Assembly (NCBI RefSeq): GCF_963576675.1
Contig: NC_088915.1
Location: 83,523,501 to 83,587,500 of the forward strand
Length of the DNA stretch: 64,000 nucleotides
Source: Euphorbia lathyris
Lineage: Eukaryota > Streptophyta > Magnoliopsida > Malpighiales > Euphorbiaceae
Direction of reading: 5' to 3'
Below the pieces are notes generated by a model that made no database searches, was not told the origin of the DNA, and saw only the letters and a program-made list of their open reading frames with translations. Both the position numbers and the translations under genes were made by a program. The first letter of the stretch is position 1; each line of letters begins with the position of its first letter. Positions 32,915 to 43,800 of this stretch are shown in pieces.

Positions 32915-34539
32915 GTAAGGTTCTCTAATTTACAATTAAATGCTTCACTGGTTGCTTTGATTTGGATTTTCAATCTACCTCATATGTTGAACAAATTACT
33001 TGATATGTTATCTTGTGCATTGGCAATATTCATCTGTTTTATGTGCTTTTGCATACACAAGCGGTACAGAAAAGAAGAACTTATGACTTGTGTGGTATCA
33101 AACAAATCCTAAGTTGCATTTTATATGATAAATATATTTTTTAGTTATTGCTAGCATCTGTTCAGCTTTTACTATGACTATAATACTAATTTTTAATGAT
33201 TTGGGGAAAACAGGGTGCTCAATATTTCCAAGGCTATAAAACTTCAAAATGCAAAAATTGCTTTGGAGTTTTATGAGAAGAGCCACCAGGTTTGCATCTT
33301 AGATATTGATACCCCATTTGCTCTCTATTATGTTTGTTTTAACAACTTATGATATGCATCATTTCTAATCTTAACTTTGTTGGTTAGGGTGCTGAGTTTG
33401 AACTCGTAGAAGCCTTGTATTCAAAACGTTCGAGATTATTTCTCGATGGAGCTAAGAGTAGTGAAGTATGGTGTCATGTTAGCTTCATTGCTAAACCGAA
33501 GAATGTTGACTGCAATAGTGATGCATCTCCAAAACACTTCTTCGCTGAAATGTTGCAAGATGATAGAACAGCGAAATTTCATGCCACTTACTGTTCTACA
33601 TACGAGCCTAGTGATTATCCTGGTAATGTGCATATATCCTTTGCTGCATTTGTTTTGTTTAATATATGAATTCTGCTGGATTTCCATACATAATCTTTTG
33701 CCATTGATACAAATTGCTGTGTCTTTATATTCGTTTAAATTCCCTAGCCTGGAGGCATTTGCCACTAGTGCAAATTGGTGTCCTCATACCAATTTTTGCA
33801 TTTGTTTATGTTTAATTAAAAACAGAATAATTCTAAACTCAAAGGCTCACCTCAGGCAAGGCTCAGGGGTCAGCGCCTCTCTGTGTCTGAGGCGGGCGAT
33901 GTCAGCCAGGCACGCGCCTTGAGTGTGATGTGCCTAGCGCAATTGTAGAGATGAGCTGCAATTCTAAAGGACTGAAAACCAAAACACTTTCCAGCTTCTC
34001 CGCCATTGATTATAGACTAAATAGTTTAAACTTGCGTGAGGAAAAGTATTATTAGACTATTAGTTATTAACTTAGTGTTTATTTCTTTCAGAATAAAAAA
34101 TAAAAAACAGTGTTTAGTTGATGTTGAACTTTGGTCTTTAGATTTAAATTTTATTATGAATATGAATTATAATTATGTTTTAGTAGTTAATTAGAATTTA
34201 TCTCATGCATTTTATCATTTTTATGATTAAGATTGTTGTTATTTGACTATTTGTGTTATTTTAGAAATGTAAGTGTTGTTATTTATAATTTTATATGTTA
34301 TTTTGTTTTGGTGCATCTTGTGTCGCTTAGGCGAGCCTAGGCTTTAGGGCCTCATGTGCCGCCTTTCAGACCAATGGATGAAAGGCTTGGAATGTTAAAG
34401 TTTTAACATTGTGTATGCAATTACTGCAGGATTCAACCATGAGTGCATATTTTGCCCGCCTGTTCAGAAATTTCATCCTGCCGTTGGATATCATGCTGGT
34501 CGTCTGCCATGGGAGGTAGTGGATGAATGGGTTTTTTAA
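31858..34539 (+). CDS. DUF3615-like protein with an array of basic repeat exons (7 exons, 235 aa)
   Basis: Exons 31858-31907, 32138-32194, 32436-32522, 32822-32914, 33214-33289, 33388-33622 and 34430-34539 join in one open frame with GT-AG introns, ending at TAA 34537-34539. Exons 1-4 (residues about 1-95) encode repeats of an Arg/Lys/His-rich module (KHKRVKKERASR, KHKRVKKKHASR), plausibly a nuclear-localisation or nucleic-acid-contact region. Exons 5-7 hold a compact domain with IALEFYEKSHQGAEFELVEA, WCHVSFIAKP, HFFAEM and CIFCPP..FHP. This pattern is what I recall for the plant domain of unknown function DUF3615; no enzymatic role is known to me. Exon 1 can extend upstream to an acceptor before 31833, staying open, so a further 5' exon may exist. 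The structure is inferred from splice sites and frame only. Confidence 0.7.
33838..34366. repeat. GC-richer inverted-repeat element in intron 6
   Basis: Left 'aaaggctcacctcaggcaaggctcagg..gcgcc' and right 'ggcgagcctaggctttagggcc..gccttt' are partly inverse and frame an AT-rich middle, a pattern common in plant MITEs whose arms read 'aggcgaggcgc'. Ends were not fixed. Confidence 0.35.
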
Positions 34540-34786
34540 TCAATTCGGCATCCTGACTGGTATCTCTAGGCCGGAGCAAGATTAGAAACATCACTCGAAA
34601 CCGTGACATCTGACGAACTTAACTTGTATTTCTCTTACAAGTTTTTTTTTTATACTCCAAACACTAGAATATAAGTGTTTTTTACTTATATTTGTGCAGT
34701 AATTTGCACAAATAAAATTCAACAAGTATTGTATTGATTGCAAAGACATGTCCGACAACCTCTATCATCAGAAAATTGACGTGGTG

Positions 34787-36558
34787 ACTATAACAGTGAA
34801 CGTCAACATGTAACTTTTTAAGTGAAATCATGTGGCGGTCACATGGTAAAAAAAGGTTCCATTTTTATTTTTGAATCCTTAACTCGAAATAATTTTCCTT
34901 AACATTTAAATCCAAAATAAACTCGATCAATTTCAGATATAAAGTAACAAAGAATTGTGCAACAAATCGATACACTTTATCTTCTGAAATTGTAGCTTTT
35001 GATGTCATATTTGTGTATCAAAATCCATTCATTTTTAGGATGGTTAAACCCATATTTAAATTGAACGTATTTAAAAGATAACTGTAGCTTTTGATGTCAT
35101 ATTTGTGTATCAAAATCCATTCACTTTTAGGATGGTTAAACTCATATTTAAACCTTGAACGTATTTAAACCTTGAACTTGAACTTTCGCGATTTTAAGGA
35201 TTGAGTCTTTGAATTTTTTTTTTTTTTGCTTAATACACAAATAACCCTCTAAACTTGTCCAAATGTTGCAACTGCTCCCTCCAACTTTCAATTGTAACAA
35301 CTTACCTCTCAAACTTGTCCAATTGTAACAACTTACCCCTTAAACTTGTCCAATTGTAAAGCACAACTACAAATTGCTGACGTGGACTGCAATTGAAGAA
35401 ACACGTGAAATATAAAATCTGCAACGCTCGTGGAGTATGATAATCAGATCTTTGGCGTGATACGAATCCGGGGAAACTTTTTTTATGGTTGCTTCAAATA
35501 CGGGATAAAAAAATTCCCAATTTGGGGTTATGTTTTACAATTGGACAAGTTTAAGGGGTAAGTTGTTACAATTGAAAGTTGAGGTGGGCAGTTGCAACAT
35601 TTAGACAAGTTCAGGGGGTTTATTAGGCCTTTTTTTTATTAAACCCTTTACATTGAGCACCTTATTAAGGGTTCAAATTCATCCACAAGAGTTTAAATAG
35701 CTCATGCAAAAATCTTCCAGCAAAGTGGGGATCTTGATCACTGATGATGTTTCTGAGCTTCTGAGCAGTCCCTACAACTTCACCATATATTTGAAAAACA
35801 AGCGGTCAGCTCCATCAACTTTGCAGTGTGGCATACTTGTTGAACCGATTGACGACTACCATAATACTCTTGCATCCTTCTGATTTTGGTAGTGCAACGA
35901 TTAAAACCATTGAATTACTCCCCCAAGGTCATTCGACAATGGGTAGAGGTTCAAGCAGTCCATCCGAGTGTTGATGCTCGACTTTGTCATGTTGGCATAA
36001 GAGGCATGTTCTTACCTACACTTCCATGTCATCTTGCATCTTCGGCCAATAATATGAATTTTGGACAAGAGCAATAGTGCGTGCCAAACTTGGGTGTCCA
36101 ACCTACTTGGAATTGTGAAATTCCTTAAGAATTTGTTGCTTCAAGGCCTGCCACTTTGGCACATAGAGTTTTTGCTGATTTTATAGAAAACGTCATCGAT
36201 CTCCCAAAATCTATGTCTTTTCTTCATTTGCTAGCTTTACCAGATTGCTAGCGACAAGTCTTGCTTTATAACTTCCTTAATTTTTCCAAGGAGGTTGCTT
36301 TGAGGCTGACTAGTTGTGCTGGAAGCAAGTTCAACCTTTCTGCTTAGAGCATTGGCAACGACATTCACGTTGCTAGGCTTGTACTCCAGTCGAAAGTCAA
36401 TTTCTTCCAAAAAGTCTTGCCAACATGCTTGTTTGGACTGAGCTTCTTCAGAGTTTGGAAATAACTAGTAGCTACATAGTCGGTCATAATGACACTAGGT
36501 TCTTAGGAAATGGATTATGGAAGTCATTTCTTTTTCTTGTACCATGTAGCGCTTTTCT
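34787..36558. repeat. Local tandem duplication, unit 1
   Basis: From 'aacagtgaacgtcaacatgtaac' (34794) to 'catgtagcgcttttctgt' (36558) the sequence is repeated at about 36564-37848. Unit 1 also carries a foldback insert (35228-35629) and a small internal repeat around 34990-35160. Confidence 0.7.
35228..35629. repeat. Foldback inserted in unit 1 only
   Basis: Left 'aaataaccctctaaacttgtccaa' and right 'ttagacaagttcagggggtttatt' pair, with repeated 'tccaattgtaacaacttacc' and its inverse. It is flanked by T runs. The equivalent place in unit 2 (about 36945) reads straight through, giving the empty site. Confidence 0.65.
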
Positions 36559-38216
36559 GTAACAGTGACCATAACAGTGAACGTCAACATGTAACTTTTA
36601 AGTGAAATCACGTGGAGGTCACATGGTAAAAAAAGGTTTCATTTTTCTTTTTGAATCCTGAACTCGAAATAATTTTCCTTGCTTGATTCTCGATGAAACC
36701 TATAGATTGTTGTACAGAAAATCATCTAACATTTAAATCCAAAACAAACATGATCAATTTCAGATATAAAGTAACACAGAATTGTGCAACAAATCAATAC
36801 ACTTTATCTTCTGAAACTGTAGCTTTTGATGTCATATTTGTGTATCAAAATCCATTCACTTTTAGGATGGCTAAACCCATATTTAAACCTTGAACGTATT
36901 TAAACCTTGAACTTTCGTGATTTTAAGGATCGAGTCTTTGATCATCTTTTTTAGATTAAACCATTCACATTGAGCATCTCATTAACGGTTCAAATTCATC
37001 AACAAGAGTTTAAATAGCTCATGCAAAAATCTTCCAGTAAAGTGGGGATCTTGATCACTAATGATGTTTCTCAGTAGTCCCCACAACTTCACCGTATATT
37101 TGAAAAACAAGCGGGTAGCTCCATCAACTTCATCGATCGACGACTGCCATAATACTCCCGCATCCTTCTGATTTTGGTAGTGCAACGATTAAAACCATTG
37201 AATTACTCTCCCAAGGTCATTCGACAATGGGTAGCGGTTCAAGCAGTCCATCCGGGTGTTGCTGCTCGACTTTGTCATGCTGGCATAAGAGGCATGTTCT
37301 TACCTACGCTTCCATGTCATTTTGTATCTTCGGCCAATAATATGAATTTTGGACAAGAGCAAGAGTGCGTGCCAAACTTGGGTGTCCAACCCACTTGGAA
37401 TCGTGGAATTCCTTAAGAATTTGTTGCCTCAAGGCCTGCCACTTTGGCATATAGAGTTTTTGCTGATTTTATAGAAAACGTCATCGATCTCCCAAAATCT
37501 GTTTCTTTTCTTCATTTGCTAGCTTTACCAGATTGCTAGCGACAAGTCTTGCTTCATAACTTCCTTAATTTTCCCAAGGAGGTTGCTTTGAGGTTGACTA
37601 GTTGTGATGGAAGCAAGTTCAACCTTTATGCTTAGAGCATTGGCAACGACATTCGTGTTGCTAGGCTTGTACTCTAGTCGAAAGTCAATTTCTACCAAAA
37701 AGTATTGCCAACATGCTTGTTTGGACTAAGCTTCTTCAGAGTTTGGAAATAACTAGTAGCTACATAATTGGTCATAATGACACTAGGTTCTTAGGAAATG
37801 GATTATGATAGTCATTTCTTTTTCTTGTATCATGTAGCGCTTTTCTGTGTCATTTCAGCTTACGACTCTAATAAGCTATATACTGACGGTCTTGCATTAG
37901 GACACCTCTAATTGCAAATCCTGAAGCGTTACTGTCCACTTTGAATGACTTTGAATAGCCGAGTAATGCCATGATCGATTGTGCCAAAACAACTTGTTTA
38001 AGCTGTTCGAAAGCCTCTTCGCATTTTCCTAACTAATGCCAAGTTTTTAGCAAGTTGGTGAGTAGGGAGGCAATGTCTGAGTACCCCTTGATGAATCACC
38101 GGTAGTAGTTCACAAGGCCAATGAATGAGCATAGCTAAAACACTTTGCTCGAAGGTTGCCAATCTTGGATGGCTTGCACTTTGGATGAGTCGAAGCGATG
38201 AACGACTAATAACCAA
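35690..38216 (-). pseudogene. Decayed Ty3/gypsy (chromovirus-like) pol fragment, partly duplicated
   Basis: Minus-strand translation in several frames shows pol pieces in order: near 38050-38110 an RT/RNase H junction piece (FIGLVNYYR, then a stop where Arg is expected, then FIKGYSDIA); at 37250-37400 and again 35930-36080 an integrase zinc-binding piece followed by GLLEPLPI; and at 36982-37185 and 35700-35880 an integrase core piece (IISDQDPHFTGRF). The last two regions are doubled because of the tandem duplication. Many stops and frameshifts make it non-functional, and no LTRs were identified. Confidence 0.6.
36559..37848. repeat. Local tandem duplication, unit 2
   Basis: Partner of 34787-36558, without the foldback insert. 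High similarity by eye, including shared stop codons in the pol fragment, so the pol was already dead when the duplication happened. Confidence 0.7.
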
Positions 38217-38694
38217 CAGATCTAGTTGAATCTCTTATGTATGTGGGAATATGGAGGGTGTTCGCATTTCAACTTCTCATCTCGTGATATAGATTACATC
38301 CTACCGAGCCAGAAGAACGATTCAAGGTACAACGAGCTTTTTAGTGCAATTGTGAACATAGAGGAATTGCCACTTTTGATCCTCATATCCTACAAAGATC
38401 AAAGGGCATGTGCGGACCGATGCTATGGCTGGGGGGCATGTACCCGTAGTCCGCCCAAAAGTTCATATTAGTATGATGCGTATATAGCTTTGTCTCCCTC
38501 AAGATCTCAATTGGCCCCCTAGCCCATCCCAACAATCTCTTTTATTTTCAAATCCTAATAAACTCTTCTCATATACAATATATAATAGTGGAAACAGAGA
38601 ATTTACAAGAAGTGTTTTAGAAGCCTTTTAGCTTAGTTGACATCGTAGGAGTAAAGGGAATGGATGAGTTTACATTATCTCTGTTATCATATAT
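38217..38694. other. Intergenic DNA with no recognised feature
   Basis: A plus-strand frame of 81 codons is open at 38226-38471, but I see no family resemblance and no splice or promoter context. The rest is AT-rich flank of the insertion at 38700. Confidence 0.3.
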
Positions 38695-38699
38695 ACTAT

Positions 38700-39957
38700 T
38701 GTTGTCCTAAAATGTGAACACTAGCAAGTGCACTAGGTACACGTAATAAAGTGATACGTAAGATATCGTCACCATGAGGATAGAAGAAGCACACCCAAAC
38801 ACTTATAAAGATGAGTATAGCCAAGTTTTATGAGTAACCAATCGCTTAAGTTGAGTTGTGGTGTAGTTTGACACGACGAGATATTAAAGCAAGCAAAGAA
38901 AATGAATTTAACTTCAGATGTGAAAGGAACAAAACATACACAGAAATGACATAGAGCAGGAACTCCACTCCTTGTTCATTAAGTAGAAACAACTTTGCCT
39001 TAAAGTATCTTTCACGAAAACCAGTTGAGTCAAGTGTCCCTTGTTCCCAACATTCTTTAAAAACAATCAAAATAAGTCTCCTTGAAATCGATATATCTTT
39101 AAGCTTTAAGAACAGGAAAGCATTTAATTGGAACAACTAAAATCTTTAACATTTAATTAATTATGTCTCCGTTTCATAATTAAATGTGCTCAATGAAAGT
39201 TCAGCTTTGCAAAGAGAGTCTCCTCGTAGTTGCTCTGCTAAGAAACAAGTTAGCTAATCCTATTTAGCATTAATTACTCATTGAACAGCCATACCAAGTA
39301 TAATTAATGAGTTTGGAGGGAAGTTAACCTGCCCTTTTACCTGTTTCTGCTCCGCTGCATACCTGTTTAATGAATTACTCACTCATGATTGAATGAGGCA
39401 AGACAAAATTATAATGAGGAAAACAACAATTCATTCAAACACATAAAACAAAATTACAAAGCTAAGGTTCAGATCCAAGAATCTGAATGATCAACACACA
39501 AAATGAGGGCTCCTTAAATAGCCCGAAATTGTCCTAGAAATAATTGTTCAAGATAAAATGAAATAAGGAAGATATGGTCTGACAGACTATTCTGACAGTC
39601 AGGAACAGTCTGCAACATAGCAGTTAGCCCATGCTTTATCATTTCTTCTGTGAGGGATGGTTGTTCTGCCTCCAGCATTAACTCTTCTTCAGGAAAGGTC
39701 TTAATGATTTTAGGGATGATTGATCTACAAACGTTTGGATACAAGTTGCACCCGCGGGTTCTTATTCTCGCCCTTGTTCTGCCCTTTCAACACTTCTCTC
39801 CTGCTTGTTCACCGTGTGGATTCTGCTACCGAACAGGTAGCTACTTTGTCATAAACAATCTGTAAAAAAATGCATTATTATGAGAACAATATGTTGTATT
39901 ATCGTTCTTTTTATGCCCAAAGTTGCCAAGAATAGTATACACATTTTTCACTTATCA
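38700..39957 (-). repeat. 3' LTR of the minus-strand Athila-like element
   Basis: About 1258 bp. Preceded on the minus strand by a purine-rich TTTTGGGGGTATTT tract. It differs from the other LTR at roughly one position in twenty in the stretches I compared, so insertion is much older than that of the copia element. The small minus-strand ORFs over both LTRs (38846-39136, 49989-50285) reflect LTR sequence, not genes. Confidence 0.9.
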
Positions 39958-40876
39958 AAATACCCCCAAAACAATGTATTGCTTGTCCTCAAGCAATGTT
40001 TCTGTAGAGATGTTGCCTTCTTACATCAAAACTGAACTCCATGTAGGTTAGAATAGCTAGAAATATTTGCAGGAACAGGAGATAATATATGATCAAAAAG
40101 AACTTGCTTGTTTCCAACTACCATTGTTCGCATCTTTACTTCTTTTACATTATGTTTCATTGAGTTCTGAATTTCGAACATGTTCAAGTTGCAGCTTGAT
40201 CATAAAGTCCAGGGGAGGTGTTTAGTGTGTTTACTTTTTCCCTCATGCAACCAATTCAAGAACAGGTGTGTTCTTTGGACTTGAGAATCGGTCTGTTCGA
40301 CGCTTTGTACAGGAATCTATACCCTCATTGGGACTTTTGCAGGTTGTAATGGGGCTAGGGTGGTTGGGTGTGTAGTGAAAGGTGATTTGTGGTTAACAAG
40401 GACTGCCAAACTTTTTAATTAAACTTTTGAGCAAGATTAAGAATGTGCGATTCCCATGTTTGTTTACTTGTTCTGTTGGATGCTTTTGACAAGGGTTTTG
40501 ATGATTTTTCTCCTTGGCTTGCCTTTTAATCCTTGTTTAATTCACAACAGAATTCGGATAACGATGATTTTCTTGGCTCAAAATCTTTTTACTGCGGGTT
40601 TGGCAGTCTTCAAAGGGTTCTTTTGGGGTAATAATGATGGCTTTTGGTGGTGTTTCATAAGGTTTAGTCAAGGAAAGAGTCTGGCTCAATGTGGTTGTTC
40701 TAATGGTGTGGAGAAAATGGTGGTTATGTATGCTGGTCGGGGAATATCCTAATGCCCAAATCATGCTGGTATCGAGTTCCTTTCCTAAGATCTGAACATG
40801 CATCCAAAACAAGTCATGAACTCTTTGTTCAAGAAGGTCCTCTAAAGAAAAAAATGGCTTAGATTGGCTCAATTCC
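39958..40876 (-). other. Short 3' untranslated region of the minus-strand element
   Basis: Between the end of the integrase frame and the polypurine tract. It contains the minus-strand 'cttgaggacaagcaat' also found just before the tract in the second element (63733-63752). No ATHILA-type ORF is present; open frames here have no recognisable content. Confidence 0.6.
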
Positions 40877-43800
40877 TCACTTGATTGTTCTCCAATTGGT
40901 GTTTGGAGAGGACACTAGTGAGACTGCTTGTTCAGTGAGTCTCCAGTATACGGAAATTCTCCGTATGGTTGTTCTCTGGGTTAGATAGGGCTTTAGCCTT
41001 TGCCCATTTACCTTGAACCTTTCCTGTGCCGAATTGGAAATTTCAATTGCTCCATGAGGGAACACTTGAGTGACTGTGAAAGGACCGGACCACCGAGACT
41101 TGAGTTTATCGGGGAACAGTTTGAGACGGGAATTGTAAAGCAACACCCTTCGGCCTGGTACAAATGTCTTTGTCTAGATGTGTCGGTCATGCCAAAGTTT
41201 GGTTTTCTCTTTGTACATGAGAGCATTTTCATATGAAAACAAACGGAATTCATCCATCTCATCTAACTGCAGCTTCATATGATCTCCTACAGCTCGTCCG
41301 TCAAAGTTTAGAAATTTCAGAGCCCACGGGGCTTTGTGTTCTAATTCTACGAGCAGATGACATGACTTACTGATAGGGGTCAAAAAACCCTATCTTTGGG
41401 TACGGTTTTAGGACGGTTTTTAGCGTGATTTTATGAATAAGCGAGCAATTCTCGCATTTATATGCTTTTGTGTGAGTTAGTTAGAAATTGTATATATTCT
41501 ATTTACTTTTCGTTGTTTAGGATCGTTTTCTAGTTATTTTAGGCAAATATGGCCAAATTGGCACGTACGTTAAATTTCCATTACCTTTTATAGCTAATTG
41601 ATTTGCCAAAAGTCGCACCAAATGGAGTGTTTACTCAAAATGAGCGATTGGCGGGTCAATTTAGCCTCAGAACTAATGTTATTTGGAGTTTTCGTGCATG
41701 TGCAGGCTAAAACAGGAACGAGTTCGGGTGAAAGTTGCGTTTCGGGACATCTAGCAATCGCGCAAGGAATTCTGGGCATTCACGCTCATCGAAATGGCCT
41801 TTTTGGGGCCAGATCGGCGAGCTGGCACAGCCAGCCCGTCGAGAAGGCCTTTAAGGGGCCAGCTCGCCGAGCTGGCTCTCAAGGGCCTGCTCGGGCGAAC
41901 TGGCCTTCATAGGCCAGCTCGTCGAGCTAGCTCGCCCAGCTCGGTGAGCTGCCCTGCGAGAATCAGTCAAAAGACTGATTCCCAGTCCCACAAAGCCATG
42001 ATCGACCCCACGACTTCCCACCTGCAAAAGGATACGAATTAGGTGAGAAAGAGGGCCCGAACCGCGTCTGTAAATAGGATTTCGCAATTGTAAATTGGAT
42101 ATCTTCTATCTTTGTAAAAACCCTAGCTTCCACCTTGAGAAATCCTCTCCACCTCCTCCATCTCCTTCAACCTCCGTTGAAGACACCTCCGAAGCTCCGT
42201 CCATCGAGGATTGCTCAAGTTCCATCCTTAAGTCCTAGGAAGATGCCTGCATTGGTAGACAGGTTCCCTGAAAGGGATTTTTCTTCTTTTATATTCTGTC
42301 TAGCCTCTGATCCATGTTATGAATCCTAGGCTTATTGTATCTTCATGACAATACTTTTCATCTTTAATATATGTTATAGTTTTGTTCATTCAATTGTTTT
42401 ATTGCTTAAATCTTTGTCTTACGCTTTGTCTGATTGGATTAACTCATTCGATAATCCCAAAATTAAGTTGGCACATATTGCGAGCTGAATCTGACCTAGT
42501 CAGTGCCTATAGGATTGACGACCCTATATAAGATTAAGCCCAAATTGCTGAGCCTTAGAGCTAGTTTCGGCCTTACAAGGGAATCATGAACTAGGGACCT
42601 CAGAAGGATAGGTAGGGTTAATCGCCTTGAACACAAGTGACTTAGATTGGGTTTTAATTCCGTTGTCTAAACAATCTATTCTCATTATTATCGTATCACC
42701 TCATGTCCCTTCAGGCAATTACATTGGTAAAAGATCAATTAGGAGTAGAATAACTTAGATAGGAGTAGAAGTAACTTAATTAGGAGTAGGTTAACTTAAT
42801 CAAAACCAATTCAAACCCCCCATAGCCTAGATAACACCTGAGACCAAGTAGCTCGATACTTGCAGAAATAAATCATGTGGATTCGATAACTGGACTTTCC
42901 AGATTTTATTACTTGATAACGACGGGGTACACTTATCCCTTAGTGAGCCTTCTACAGAGGCGCATCACTTACCAAAGAGGAGCCTGTAAGGTGACATACC
43001 TATTGTTGTTTTGAAAGCTGTTCGGTAGGCCCAAAGGGCGTTATCCAACTTGTTCACCCAGTCTTTGCAAGAACAACCTACGGTCTTCTCTAGGATGCGT
43101 TTTATTTCCCTGTTCGAAATTTCTACATGTCCGCTTGTTTGCGGATGGTATGGAGTGGCTATCCTATGAGTGACACTGTACTTTCCTAGGAGTCTTTCGA
43201 ATTGTGAATTACAAAAGTGGGTTCCTTGGTCAGTTATGACTGCTCTAGGTACCCTAAATCATGAGAACAGTTGTTTCAAGAATTTGATAACAACTTGGGC
43301 ATCATTCGTGGGGCTAGCTACGGCTTCCACCCATTTACTCACATAATCTGCAGCCACTAAAATGTACTTGTTCCCGTAGTAGTTTGGGAATGGTCCCATG
43401 AAATCAATTCCCCAAATGTCAAAAATTTCGCATAAGACAGTAGAATGGGCAAACTTCCCCCAAATTTGGCTTGGCATTGAACACGTACCATAATGTTCTG
43501 TAATGGCATGGCATTCCTTGAAGAGATGTTACATGTTCTTTGGCACTCGTCACATGATGTGACAAACCTGTGAGCATCCTTGAACAATGTTGGCCAGTAA
43601 AAGCCAGCCTCCAACACCTTTGCAGCTGTTGCAGCGAAGTGTCCTCCTGCTTCCCTATTGTTGCAGTGGTTAAGGATGAGCATTCCTTCTTCTTGTGATA
43701 CACATCTCCTGACTATCTGATCTGCATAAATTCTGAATAAGAATGGTTCCTCCCATAGGTAGTATTTCACATCTGAGAATAACTTCTTTCTTTGATTGTA

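Noticed and set aside
38226..38471. 81-codon plus-strand ORF
   Set aside because: No homology recognised, no promoter or splice context, and it abuts decayed retroelement sequence.
40456..40872. Open frames of about 100 codons on both strands
   Set aside because: Located in the 3' untranslated part of the minus-strand Athila-like element; the two frames mirror each other and resemble no family.
41800..41960. Series of transcription terminators (GC-rich hairpins)
   Set aside because: The block lies in a plant retrotransposon LTR; bacterial-type terminators are not expected and no T-runs follow the stems.
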